From: Penicillium oxalicum
Taxonomy: Eukaryota; Ascomycota; Eurotiomycetes; Eurotiales; Aspergillaceae
NCBI RefSeq assembly: GCF_001723175.1
Contig: NC_064657.1
Location: forward strand, 930,001-994,000
DNA: 64,000 nucleotides
Direction of reading: 5' to 3'
In this document: one piece after another, positions 1 to 9,780 of the stretch
Layout of the letters: each line of letters begins with the position of its first letter
Position numbering within the stretch: the stretch's first letter is position 1
Program-made: the position numbers and the translations under genes
Notes under the pieces: model-generated
What the model was told of the DNA's origin: nothing
Databases searched by the model: none
Seen by the model: only the letters and a program-made list of their open reading frames with translations

Positions 1-614
1 TTGAGTTGTTGGAGTCTTGGATCAGGAAAATATACTCCGGCGCCATGTGGACCCAATCGCGCAAATGCGGGCTGTTCCAATCCAGACGCGGCTGAGTGCA
101 AGCGCGATAGCCGCTTATCTGATCTGATCTCGAGGGTGGACCACCCCATCCATATGGTCTGGCCATGCACTGTTATCAGCTTCTACTGTCGACTGGAATC
201 ATGGAGAAATCGAGGATGAATCATACAGGCGCAACGATGAGATTTAAGAACACACTGAATCGCGAAAACGCCACCAGCTGGCAATATATATGATACCAGC
301 CCTGGGTTTCATATTAAATTAAACTTGACGGGCATATACTATCTCTTGCTCCGTACATCCTGTTGCATCATTCCGCCAAAGGATTTCAGAGTGACCTCAA
401 TATTGAAGCACCAAAAAATAATCAATCTGATTGGCCAGCCACTCAACCATCGAAGCTGGCTATTCAGCCACCCTTGCTTTATTCTCTCCGCCCGCTCATC
501 TCCCTCTTACGCTTAGCAATACTTGTCTGTATACATCCTCTTCTCATTTGTAACATTTCGTTCGTCTCTATCTCGGACAGCTGGGAGCAGCCGCAGCATT
601 TGCACTGAATCTGA
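1..614. other. Gene-free stretch at window start
   Basis: I see no supported gene here. The open frames are short, overlap on both strands and have no recognisable protein features. The last part may be the decayed 5' flank of the kinase relic that follows. Confidence 0.5.
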
Positions 615-1526
615 AAGGGAGGCATCTCATTTGTCTACGGGGTCCGCCATCGTATCGCGTTCATGATCCCGAGACCTGCAGGTGGCGACTTTGAGAGAGA
701 GCAATTTCTCAATAAACTCAAGATCGATAAGATATTCTCTCAATACCAGCCTTGTACTCATATAGTCTAGTGCTGACTCTACGCGGATAACAGCATTTTT
801 ATGGAGTACGTGCGAGGTCGACTCTGATGAGCGTTCGATGATTACGTCTACTGACAGACTGATTAGATAGAAAAGTCTCTTCGAAAATAGATAATAATAC
901 TTTTGAACAGAAACAATCGTGGTTGCTAGCAAGCAAAGTGGCCCCTGGAATCACTATCTCTATGAAACGAATGGATGAAGGACTTTACCCAAGCCTTTTC
1001 CCTTCTAGAATAGCTTGATCTCGCATATGGCGACCTTTGTTCTGAAAAAAGTGTTATTCGGTCACAATGAATTAAATTGTCAGATTTTAATTATACAGCC
1101 CCGTGTGGACGAATACTCGACAGTAACGAGCAGGATCACGGGCGAGGTGAGTCTTCCGGTTACCTAGATTCGCGAGCCGAAAAAATTGCCCTAGGCTCGG
1201 TGTACTACCTTATAAACTACGACTTCCAGGCTTACAGAGGTCGAATTATGACCGAAGATCCTTAAAAGGACAGATGCGAAATTGCAGAAAGACTGCAAAA
1301 CATGGAATTTCCAAAGTTAGATTGTGATCTATTAATTGACGGCGCTGTTACCAAGTGCTGTGACAATAGATATGCTACGCTGAAGGGTGATTCAGGCATT
1401 GGTCAGACTTGGAAGCAACCGATTCGAGACGATATGAGTTTAGAGACCGCTCAAAGACAGACTCATAAGTACTCGAATAAGGCGTGGAGAATCTGCACAA
1501 TCCTCCAAACAAGAGGACGAACCTAG
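615..1526 (+). pseudogene. Decayed fungal protein-kinase gene (RIP-like relic)
   Basis: One reading frame (codons starting at multiples of three) can be followed without any indel from about 615 to 1526. It retains the order of landmarks of small fungal-specific kinases: a glycine-loop remnant (GGISFVYG, 618-641), a FEREQF helix (690-707), an IFMEYVRG hinge (795-818), a catalytic-loop remnant YGDLCSE (1026-1046) where HGDLRPE is usual, LSDFN (1077-1091) at the DFG position, ALGSVYYLINY (about 1190-1222) and MEFPKL plus NRYATL near the C-terminus. Twelve in-frame stops interrupt it (768, 774, 825, 828, 852, 864, 888, 927, 963, 1011, 1068, 1263). Most fit C-to-T or G-to-A changes, as do the apparent H-to-Y, R-to-C and P-to-S replacements. 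Family placement is from motif memory; the gene is certainly non-functional. Confidence 0.7.
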
Positions 1527-2043
1527 CTGATAACTATTCTGCTTTCAGACAAATGGTAATATCTTGCTGCATTCCTCGAAACTTTGTAGACTGCGACGAA
1601 TCCAGAGAGTACGGCTTTGCTGGCATGTCTCCCGTTGGTGGAAAAAGGTAAGCATGCAAGTTAAAGAGACGGCAAGCTCTGCATGGAACCCAAGGCCAAG
1701 CAGGCATTTGCTTCTTGCAATGCTGATACTGAGCTTAATATCGACGACTGAGTTACAGCTCGCGATCGTGACAACCTGAATTTCGAAAACTTTGATCATC
1801 GTATTCAATATTTTCTATGTACACCAAACACCACCACAGTCAACAGATTAGCAATGCAGATGGGGAAAAAAGACAAGATAACGCCGGGTATCATGACGGT
1901 CCGGTGATGGACCAAGATAATGCAAAGACTTTTTTTCCCTCCAAGACGCTGCCACCTTTGGCAGAAAGGTGCAAGATTCTCAGGCAAAAATCAACGGAGA
2001 CCAGACGCAATAAGTGACCGGAAAGGCTTTTTTTTGAAATAGA
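1527..2043. other. Gene-free stretch
   Basis: Between the kinase relic and the rcl1 stop codon. No supported gene; short frames on both strands only. It probably includes the rcl1 3' untranslated region on the minus strand. Confidence 0.5.
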
Positions 2044-3258
2044 TTAAGCGACTTTCCGGCCGATGTTGCCGATTCCACGGCCCACAACACTCACGATCAC
2101 ATCACCATTCTCATTCTCTCCAGTTGCGTCACGGATACCCCAGCCTGGAGCGCCAAATTTGGCCAAATCACGAGCCAGTTGGATAGTGTTAGGATCAGCG
2201 ATAACCTCGCGTCCTACTTGCAAGCGACCCACATCTTCAGACCCCATCGTCATCAGAGTCAACATGGTAGTGACTGCCGCCGGGGGCACACAGCCACCCT
2301 TGGAAATGGTCTCCAACAACTGGAACGCACACTTCCTACCAATATCCTCGGGAGCCTCACCACCAGAGGGCGGAGAAGCCACATCGGCCGAGTAAAGACA
2401 GCCGGTGGAAGACTCAGCGACAAGAGACAGACCAAAGCCGAGTCCAATCTTCTTCTTCGCATTGGGGTTGCTCTTGTCTGGCGCAGGAACGAGAGGGGCC
2501 GAAGCGACATCAGAGAAGATATACGTATCGGGACTGAGTGGGTTGAGAATTCCACGAGCAGACTCGATCATACGGGCGTTGTTGGAGCCGGATACACCGA
2601 CCGAGTACGCAACACCACGCACGCGCTTAATGCGTCCTGCATTCATAAGGTGCAGGGTCTTGGGAAGACGAATCTGGTGACCAAACGTGAATTGCACTTC
2701 ACCACCACCCCCGCGACCATTGGGTCCAGGGTTTGACCTCTTCAGAATGCGTAGCTCGACGTTGTTGAACATGCCGAATTGATTGTAGAGAGGAAGAATC
2801 GCGGTGCGGACGCTATCGACGGACATGTCTCCCGTGGGTGTAGCAGAAGTGATTACACCAGGCCCGGTGAAAAGAACCTTGAGCGGCGATTTGGAGAACG
2901 GCGCGAGCAGGCACAGCGGAATCAAAAAGTAACTCAACCCGCGACTGCAGTTTGAGGGAAGTTCGTGATGAATAACACCGCCACTGGCGCCGACACCAGT
3001 AGCACTGCCCGTGATCAAACCAGGCTTATAGACCAGGATCGTACCGGTGTACGAAATTTCCATCTCAGAGCCATTGGTGACAGCTTCGAGCAATCGGAGG
3101 AAAGAAATCTCATGCGGTGCCAAGCCAGGGTTTGTAGGCGACGATGAGCGGATTTGTGAGATGTGTACTGTGCGACCGGTCAAGGTTGAGAGGACCAGCC
3201 GGTAGACCAGATTGTGATGCGTGGTGAACCGCAAGGGGGGTTGAGATGTCGTGGCCAT
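2044..3258 (-). CDS. rcl1: Rcl1, RNA 3'-phosphate cyclase-like protein of 18S rRNA processing
   Basis: Intronless, 404 aa, ATG at 3258. The protein has the fold-family features of RNA 3'-terminal phosphate cyclases: an early Gly-rich strand, the stretch LAPHEISFLRLLEAVTNGS near residues 47-66, a central insert domain, and GLGFGLSLVAES followed by the C-terminal half. In yeast, Rcl1 has no cyclase activity; it sits in the SSU processome with the GTPase Bms1 and is needed for early cleavage of pre-rRNA and 18S production in the nucleolus. The length and lack of introns fit the Rcl1 branch rather than RtcA, though the separation is from overall resemblance. It is head-to-head with bna1, 331 bp apart. 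Confidence 0.93.
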   Translation of the reverse strand: MATTSQPPLRFTTHHNLVYRLVLSTLTGRTVHISQIRSSSPTNPGLAPHEISFLRLLEAVTNGSEMEISYTGTILVYKPGLITGSATGVGASGGVIHHELPSNCSRGLSYFLIPLCLLAPFSKSPLKVLFTGPGVITSATPTGDMSVDSVRTAILPLYNQFGMFNNVELRILKRSNPGPNGRGGGGEVQFTFGHQIRLPKTLHLMNAGRIKRVRGVAYSVGVSGSNNARMIESARGILNPLSPDTYIFSDVASAPLVPAPDKSNPNAKKKIGLGFGLSLVAESSTGCLYSADVASPPSGGEAPEDIGRKCAFQLLETISKGGCVPPAAVTTMLTLMTMGSEDVGRLQVGREVIADPNTIQLARDLAKFGAPGWGIRDATGENENGDVIVSVVGRGIGNIGRKVA

Positions 3259-3589
3259 CTTGTGCGCTTTGCTGTCGTTTCTCTCTTCTTGAGCAGTCTC
3301 CGCACGAAGCTCAGCCAGATCGAAAAATGAAAAATTGACGGCTAGAGGTTGATCCGATCCGGGAGGTCGGGATAACTCCGAGCAGTCTGGACCTTATCTC
3401 CGCGGGAGGGGAGATCAACTGGCGTCACCGTTTTGATTATCTCGTGGCGCGTTAATCTGATCCGCTGATCTTTCATCCTGACACCTGACACCCGACCAGC
3501 TCAAAAAAAATTATATTCCTTTCGTCTTTCACCACGAGCAATAATTCCGGACTTGATATATTTGCAACTCTCATTAGTGCAAGTCCCAC
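3259..3589. promoter_or_regulatory. Shared promoter region between rcl1 and bna1
   Basis: 331 bp between two divergent start codons, so it must hold both 5' untranslated regions and promoters. Pyrimidine-rich tracts are present towards bna1. I see no specific operator that I can name. Confidence 0.6.
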
Positions 3590-4328
3590 ATGATGCTTCC
3601 TCCAGCCCTCAACATTCCAAAATGGTACGATTCCTTGTTAACTGACCCCCCCACATCACCCACCTCACGTCACCCCTCATTATCTTGCGCAGCTACAGTC
3701 CTCAACTCCTAGGCGATGACTGTCCCGGGAATATTCTCAAATTTAACTATCAATCGGAGTCACTGAACTCCATAAATCTAGGCTCGAAAAAAACTCCCAT
3801 CTCCTCCAACCCCCTGTTAACAACTACTGCGTCTACCATCCATCTACCCCCGCGACAGCCGGCTACACAGTCATGATTGTCGGCGGTCCCAACGCACGAA
3901 CAGACTACCACATCAACACAACACCTGAATTTTTCTACCAATACCGAGGATCGATGCTGCTCAAGACAGTAGACACCTCCACGACGCCGCCCACCTTCCA
4001 CGACATCCCTGTCCACGAGGGGTCTATCTTCTTGCTCCCTGCGAACACGCCTCATTGTCCCGTGCGATTCAAAGATACGGTCGGTGTCGTGATGGAGCAA
4101 CCACGACCAGAGAATGCAGTAGATATCATGCGGTGGTACTGCAGGAACTGCCAGGAGATTGTGTGGGAGAAACGATTTGTGTGTACAGATCTGGGCACAC
4201 AGGTCAAGCAGGTCGTGGAGGAATTCGCGGCAGATGAGGAGAAGAGGAGATGCCAGAACTGTGGACAAGTGGCTGCGGTAAGGTTTGCGGAAGGGGAGCT
4301 GGTTCAACCGCCTGCGCAGCCTGAGTGA
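3590..4328 (+). CDS. bna1: 3-hydroxyanthranilate 3,4-dioxygenase
   Basis: Exons 3590-3624 and 3782-4328; intron 3625-3781 (GTACGA..TAG) joins W12 to LEKNSHLLQPP, giving 193 aa (192 if the second of the paired ATGs at 3593 is used). The enzyme opens the ring of 3-hydroxyanthranilate in the kynurenine route to quinolinate and NAD; it is a cytosolic Fe(II) cupin. Metal ligands fit H55, E61 and H103, with R51, R107 and E117 at the positions expected for substrate binding. Two CxxC pairs (C132/C135 and C169/C172) form the C-terminal metal site seen in fungal and bacterial forms. The first exon holds only 11-12 codons, so it is easily missed. Confidence 0.92.
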
Positions 4329-5153
4329 TGGATATGGATGCCGCATTTTGCTTTTGGGCCCAAGTTGGAGCCCTCAACCCCCTGGAAGACTTTGCTTGCT
4401 GCAAGGTGGTTTAATCAAGTTCATTTTCTATTCTTAGCTGGTGGAGGGGTCAGTGGCGTGCAGTAGGGAGATGAGTCTGAGACTGCGATTGTATCATCAC
4501 ACGGGTAGGGTAAAGGACATGTGTTAGGCTTCGGAGTGGATTCTGGGAGTATTAAATTTGTATGACAGAATGATCCTTTGAGTCTATAGCTTCCTGAAAA
4601 CGTCACAGCAACAAGTTCAAAAATGAGATGCTTCCAGATTGGATGAGTCTAGGTGAAAGAGACGCTGAAGAACTCGACACATCTTGTGGCATATACAAGC
4701 CCCAACATGGATCCCCACGACACGTACGAAAGTCAAGATGAGTCATCCATGGTGAACACGATGAAGATGCAAATGAAGATTGACCTCGAAAAGCCTATCA
4801 AGAATATTTGGAGTGATTAAGCCATTGAAAAGTGTACAGACTCGCTTGGATGCTAGTTGCATGAAGAATGGAGAGAATAATACACAGATGAAATCGCAAA
4901 TGGACACCCATCCGCGAGCGAGATGTGACCATAACCACCACCATAATCGAGCATCTCCACCCTAGCACTGGCTCTTGGTGCAGTGCAACATGAAAAGAGA
5001 CGGATCAGAAGGACCCGGAAATGATGGAGGATGGCTGCTTCCAAGTGCGAATCCCTGATGAATAACGAAGGGGAAAACCGAAGTAACTTCACATTGAGAT
5101 GACGCGTCTTGATAAACCTCGGAATAACCGACAGATTATCACGAAGCCCAGCC
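4329..5153. other. Gene-free stretch between convergent genes
   Basis: Lies between the 3' ends of bna1 and the CAP-Gly gene. I see no gene or RNA here; presumably it holds the two 3' untranslated regions. Confidence 0.6.
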
Positions 5154-7187
5154 CTACTCGTCAAAAGGACAATCAATGCTCTCGTGGCCGTCTCGCTCGC
5201 AGAGCGCACACCATTTGGACTCGTCAACAATCCCCGAAGACTTGCCGGCAACAGGCGCCATCGACGAGCCGAGGCCCCCGATGCCCTTCAAGCCCTCGAG
5301 CACCACATCCCGGCCGGTCTTTTGAGAGGGAGTACTGGTTGCGGCAAGGCTCTCTGCAGATGCGGCATGGTGCAGAGTGGTCTTGTTATCCACTGACAGG
5401 GCTGCAGGTTGCTCCACAGGCGCGGCAGACGGGCTCTCGTCCTTTTGAGCAGCCGCGTTACCAGCACCAAACATGCTCGTACAGTTCAGAATGTCGTGTC
5501 CGCCAGTCTCACAGATCTCACACCATAAAGCGTCCTCGTCGGATGATCGCTCTGATTCAGGCATAGGTGCGAGTCGTGACTGAGACGAATTAGAATAGGC
5601 CCGATGATGTTGTCGCTGCTCACTGGGTGAAAGATCATGCCAGTCGTTTGGTACCACTGTTCGGTCTGAGAGCCGGTGCGCGTGATTGACGGCAGTGGTC
5701 AACTGCACGCTATTCGAGGAGTTGGACGGTTTGTGCTGAAGTTTCGGCGCGATAGTTGCCGTCGAGTCACGGTTATGGTCTTCGGCTGAGCTCAGGCGCA
5801 TTTCCTGTAACTGTTGCTCGAGCTCCTCAATGCGAGTGTCCTTGGTGTGCGCAGTCACCTCAACTTCCTTCAATCGTTGCTCCAATTGCGAGATCTGTTC
5901 GGCCTGTTGTTTTTGAGTTTCCAAAGACTCGTCGTCATTGGAGCCGTTGCCATTGGGATTGCCTCGACTCAATGAATGGATGATCGCCTTCAGGCCCCGG
6001 ATTTCATCGTCCTTTTGTTCAAGCTCGTGCGAGACGCGCGGGCTTTCACTTGCCACCTGCGCATTGCGCAGAGCGGTCGCCGATTGCTCTTTTTCCTTCT
6101 TTAACTCGAGTTTTGTCCGTTCGACCTCTCCGCGGAGGAACTCCACCTCGGCTCTGGCTTCGGCCTCGCCTCGTCGGGCATCCTCCAAACCCTCTTCCAG
6201 TTCCGACACCAGCTCCTCAAGCTGTTTGAGCTGTTCGGCCACGATCTCCACATCTTCGCCGCGATTCTGCAGCTCGTTGTTTTGTTGCATGAGCTCATCC
6301 AGGCGTTGTTCATATACTCGTTCGGTCTCGGATGCGGCAATTTCAAGGGTATCCAGCGTGCTCCGGAAATCTGCTCGGTGGCCATCGAATTCGGCGGTCA
6401 ACTGCGCAATACGCTCATTCCTCTCCCGAAGCTGCGCCCGGATGTTCAAAGCATCTTCTCCCTCTAGTTCCTCCATGGTCCGTTGGAATTCACTGAGCGT
6501 CTTCGATTGCTCATCCAGCTGCCGGTCCCGATCCAACAATTGCCTCTCCAGACTCTTGATCTGATCTCTCAGTTCTTGTAGTTCAGCCGAGGCATGTTGG
6601 CTGAGGTCCGATGGTCGGCCGTATGATGACATATTGTCGTCCTCCACGCTGATTCTCGACGCCGGTCGATCGGACAGGCGAGACGGCGCCTTGATCGGAC
6701 TCCGGGGGTAGCCATTCATATTAGAGGCTCGCGAAGCTGCGGACGGCGTCCGGAGACCTCCCAAGCTAAGCTTGGGGGGCGAGACAGCTGTTCGGGGAGA
6801 TTCTGGACGAGGCAGAGACGGCCGTCGAATCCGAGGACGAGACATGGCTGGACTCGGGCCGACCGATTTGCTGAAGCTCGGCGGAGCGCGTCCCGGAGTA
6901 GTTGGAGGTGCGAAGGTGCTTGCTGATGCGGATGGATTCCGTCGAGTCACGTATTTGGAGTTGTTCATAGGGACGAAGATTCCCGACCCCGGGATCGAGG
7001 TTGCAAAGTACTTGCGACCTTCCACATCGCCGCTATTCTTCCCTCGTCGCGCATGTTCAGGGCCCAGTTCAATGCCCGCAAACCGACCAGGTTTACCCGC
7101 CACCGTTCCGAGATACTTGACGGTGCCGTACATGCCTCCGGGCACGTTGACGGTGTCGCCCACCTTGATGTCGTCCATGGCCGCCAT
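5154..7187 (-). CDS. CLIP-170-like microtubule plus-end protein (CAP-Gly, coiled coil, zinc knuckles)
   Basis: 677 aa from the ATG at 7187 (MAAMDDIKVGDTV); an upstream in-frame non-ATG extension is not credited. Order of parts: CAP-Gly domain at about residues 5-80 with the GKNSGDVEGRKYF core; a Ser/Pro/Arg-rich linker to about 190, typical of the microtubule-binding region; a long coiled coil at about 200-480 rich in E/Q/L heptads; then two C-terminal zinc knuckles of C-x2-C-x4-H-x4-C form (WCEICETGGHDILNC and WCALCERDGHESIDC), the second ending the protein. This matches CLIP-170 family proteins (fission yeast Tip1, Aspergillus ClipA, budding yeast Bik1), which track growing microtubule ends and bind the dynein pathway through the knuckles. 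No intron is evident. Confidence 0.88.
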   Translation of the reverse strand: MAAMDDIKVGDTVNVPGGMYGTVKYLGTVAGKPGRFAGIELGPEHARRGKNSGDVEGRKYFATSIPGSGIFVPMNNSKYVTRRNPSASASTFAPPTTPGRAPPSFSKSVGPSPAMSRPRIRRPSLPRPESPRTAVSPPKLSLGGLRTPSAASRASNMNGYPRSPIKAPSRLSDRPASRISVEDDNMSSYGRPSDLSQHASAELQELRDQIKSLERQLLDRDRQLDEQSKTLSEFQRTMEELEGEDALNIRAQLRERNERIAQLTAEFDGHRADFRSTLDTLEIAASETERVYEQRLDELMQQNNELQNRGEDVEIVAEQLKQLEELVSELEEGLEDARRGEAEARAEVEFLRGEVERTKLELKKEKEQSATALRNAQVASESPRVSHELEQKDDEIRGLKAIIHSLSRGNPNGNGSNDDESLETQKQQAEQISQLEQRLKEVEVTAHTKDTRIEELEQQLQEMRLSSAEDHNRDSTATIAPKLQHKPSNSSNSVQLTTAVNHAHRLSDRTVVPNDWHDLSPSEQRQHHRAYSNSSQSRLAPMPESERSSDEDALWCEICETGGHDILNCTSMFGAGNAAAQKDESPSAAPVEQPAALSVDNKTTLHHAASAESLAATSTPSQKTGRDVVLEGLKGIGGLGSSMAPVAGKSSGIVDESKWCALCERDGHESIDCPFDE

Positions 7188-8293
7188 AATCTTTTTTTTG
7201 TTCGGGCTCCCACCGAATAGCACACTCGTCGCCTCGGAGCGTCACAGTCTACTGCTGAACCGCTGTCGAAAAGATGTCACGGCCAATGGGAAGGCAAATA
7301 AGAGGGGGGTGGGGAGAAGAGAGAGAGAGAGGGAGATTGGAGTAGGCAACGAGGAGGTGGACACAGTCTCGAAAAGAAAGGCCGGTGGAGAGGTCGTTCA
7401 GGAGGAGACGAGATGATCCCAACGAAATGGAAGCAGAATCAATGCCATCGGGTCAGGAAAGCATGGACGCCCAACGACCTGCAATGGCAAGAAATCAAAT
7501 TTCTGGAACGACAGCGCCCGAACGAAAGACGTGCGCAGTTACTGCAGCAGTGTATCAATGAGACACGATGGGCAATAATTTCAAGGTGGGTGGAAAGGGG
7601 CGGCGGGACAACAAATCAGCGTAAACAAATCCCCGGGAGCTGGGCGGAGATGTGGGCGATGACGGTGTGTACCAGCGAGTGACAATGCAGCACGGGCACA
7701 GAACAAGAGGGTGACAAGTACCCAACAGTACTCAGATGACATCTGGTCTTCAAGCTTGGTGATGTACATATACTCATCTACGAGGAGTTGTATAGTATTA
7801 ATAGTTCGTAGTCGGCCTCTGCACTCAAATCGACTTCTATTCCCCAGCACATCCGATTTGGTTGTCCTCATTCACTGGACCGTTCCATGGATACGAGAAA
7901 GATCTCCCCCAAGCTTTGAATGGACCAAAAAAAACCCCCCCAAGAGCCATCAACGCAACGAGTGGACACTCTGACACCCTTCCCGCTCCACCCCCGAAAG
8001 GCGCCCGAATCTCTTCCTCGTTCATCACTTAGTTACATTCAACTTCCCTCGTGAACCACCTACTCCCTGATCAGATCCCAAGCAGTCGCCTATTCAATCA
8101 TTCGAATTGACCGCAGCTTTCTCCTTGCCGAACACATCGAGCTGCACGCCTCTCCACTTTCCGATCGCGCACTCACTGCCCTTGGGCGCTAGTTGCAGCA
8201 TCCCAACGCAGCAACGGCTCGTTACGGTCTGTTTCCCTATTGCGCTCAAAACTTGTTGTCAATCAGAAGTTGGAGAAGAACTTTACTTGGAAA
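7188..8293. other. Gene-free stretch between divergent genes
   Basis: About 1.1 kb between the divergent CAP-Gly and Env7-like genes. It holds both promoters and leaders. A GA-rich run (about 7312-7340) and pyrimidine-rich leader sequence near 8040-8290 are visible. No supported gene. Confidence 0.55.
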
Positions 8294-9780
8294 ATGGCGC
8301 AGTACTTCTTCGATCTACTGTACAACTTTACAGATTGCATGTGCTGCTTTCCGAGTACGCCGCAACTGAAGATCAACAACCGCAGCTTCAAGCTACTGCG
8401 TCTCCTGGGTGAGGTAAGGACAACGGGCCCGTCGCCATGGAGGCACATCCGGCCTGGAAGAGACCTGACATGAAGGTCGCTCTCTCAGACTATTTGAGTC
8501 ACAAAGCTAACTTTCTTCATTTGTTTTTCTTTTCTTTTTCGAACAGGGCGGTTTCTCCTACGTCTACCTCGTGCAAGACAAGACAACCTCGGAGCTATTC
8601 GCGCTCAAAAAGATCCGCTGCCCGTTCGGCCAAGAATCCGTGTCGCAGGCGCTCAAAGAAGTTGAAGCCTACAGTCTATTCACCTCACAAAAAAATATCA
8701 TTCACGCAATCGACCACTGCGTCTCGACGGAATCAGGATCCAAATTCCGGTCGGATGGCGGCGAACCCGGATCGAAGACGGTCTACATCCTCCTGCCGTA
8801 CTATCAGCGCGGGAATCTGCAAGATGCGATCAATGCCAACCTCGTCAATCACACTCGATTCCCGGAGAAGCGGTTGATGGCGCTGATGCTCGGGGTCGCC
8901 CGAGCGCTCAAGGCGATGCATCAGTACCGAGTTCAGAGCGGGTCCGCCTCGACCCGGAAGGCCAAGGCGGTTCGACGAGAAGGCGAAGAGGCGGATAATG
9001 AAAGGACCATGCAGATGAAACCCAAGCGACGGGCGGGCCGCAGCGCAGACGAGGAGGACGATGAGAATGAGCCATTGATGGATGATGAAGTGACGCAGAG
9101 TCAAGAGGGCGTACAGGAGGGTGGTCTGCGCCCCTATGCGCATCGTGATATTAAGCCTGGTTTGTACCCTCTTACTTAATACTGCGCTCTTTTTTCCCCC
9201 TCATGTTGGAAGTTGCTGCTGACCGGCGATCTCATAAACAGGCAATATCATGATAGACGACGACGGCCAGAATCCTATTCTTATGGATTTGGGCTCTCTT
9301 GCGCCAAGTCCCATTGCCATTACCTCTCGGTCATTGGCCTTGGCCGTACAAGATACCGCTGCCGAGCACAGCACAATGCCCTATCGTGCCCCGGAATTGT
9401 TCGACGTCAAGACCGGCTCGATCATTGACACCAAGGTTGACATCTGGTCCCTCGGCTGCACACTGTACGCATGCTTAGTCGGCAAGAGCCCCTTTGAGGC
9501 TCGTAGCGATGAAACTGGCGGTAGTCTGAGCATGTGTGTGCTCGGTGGGGATTGGCGCTTCCCAGATGAAAAGTCAGGCGCGACGAAAGGGAAAGCCAAG
9601 GTCGGTGGCGAGGCGGAGACTTCGTCCGGTAGCAGTGAGCAGGTGATCAGTGAACCGGTAAAGGAGGTCGTGCGCAAATGTCTGCAAGTCGAGCCAGCGG
9701 ACCGGCCGGATATTGATGAATTGATTCAGATGATGACGGATGTCATCAACGAGTTACCAGACGATGATGGCCTTGCTTAG
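8294..9780 (+). CDS. env7: Env7/STK16-type serine-threonine kinase (NAK family)
   Basis: Exons 8294-8413, 8547-9159 and 9242-9780 give 423 aa; introns 8414-8546 (GTAAGG..CAG) and 9160-9241 (GTTTGT..CAG). The glycine loop GEGGFSYVYLV spans the first splice junction. ALKKIRCP holds the ATP lysine, HRDIKPGN is at about 239-246, and the DFG position reads DLGS (D260), which I recall as typical of STK16/Env7. The APE motif is PYRAPELF. An N-terminal CMCC cluster at about residues 15-18 could be palmitoylated, as for yeast Env7, a vacuolar-membrane kinase that restrains membrane fusion. An unusual insert of about 65 residues (near 170-235), basic then strongly acidic, lies just before the catalytic loop. 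Confidence 0.88.
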
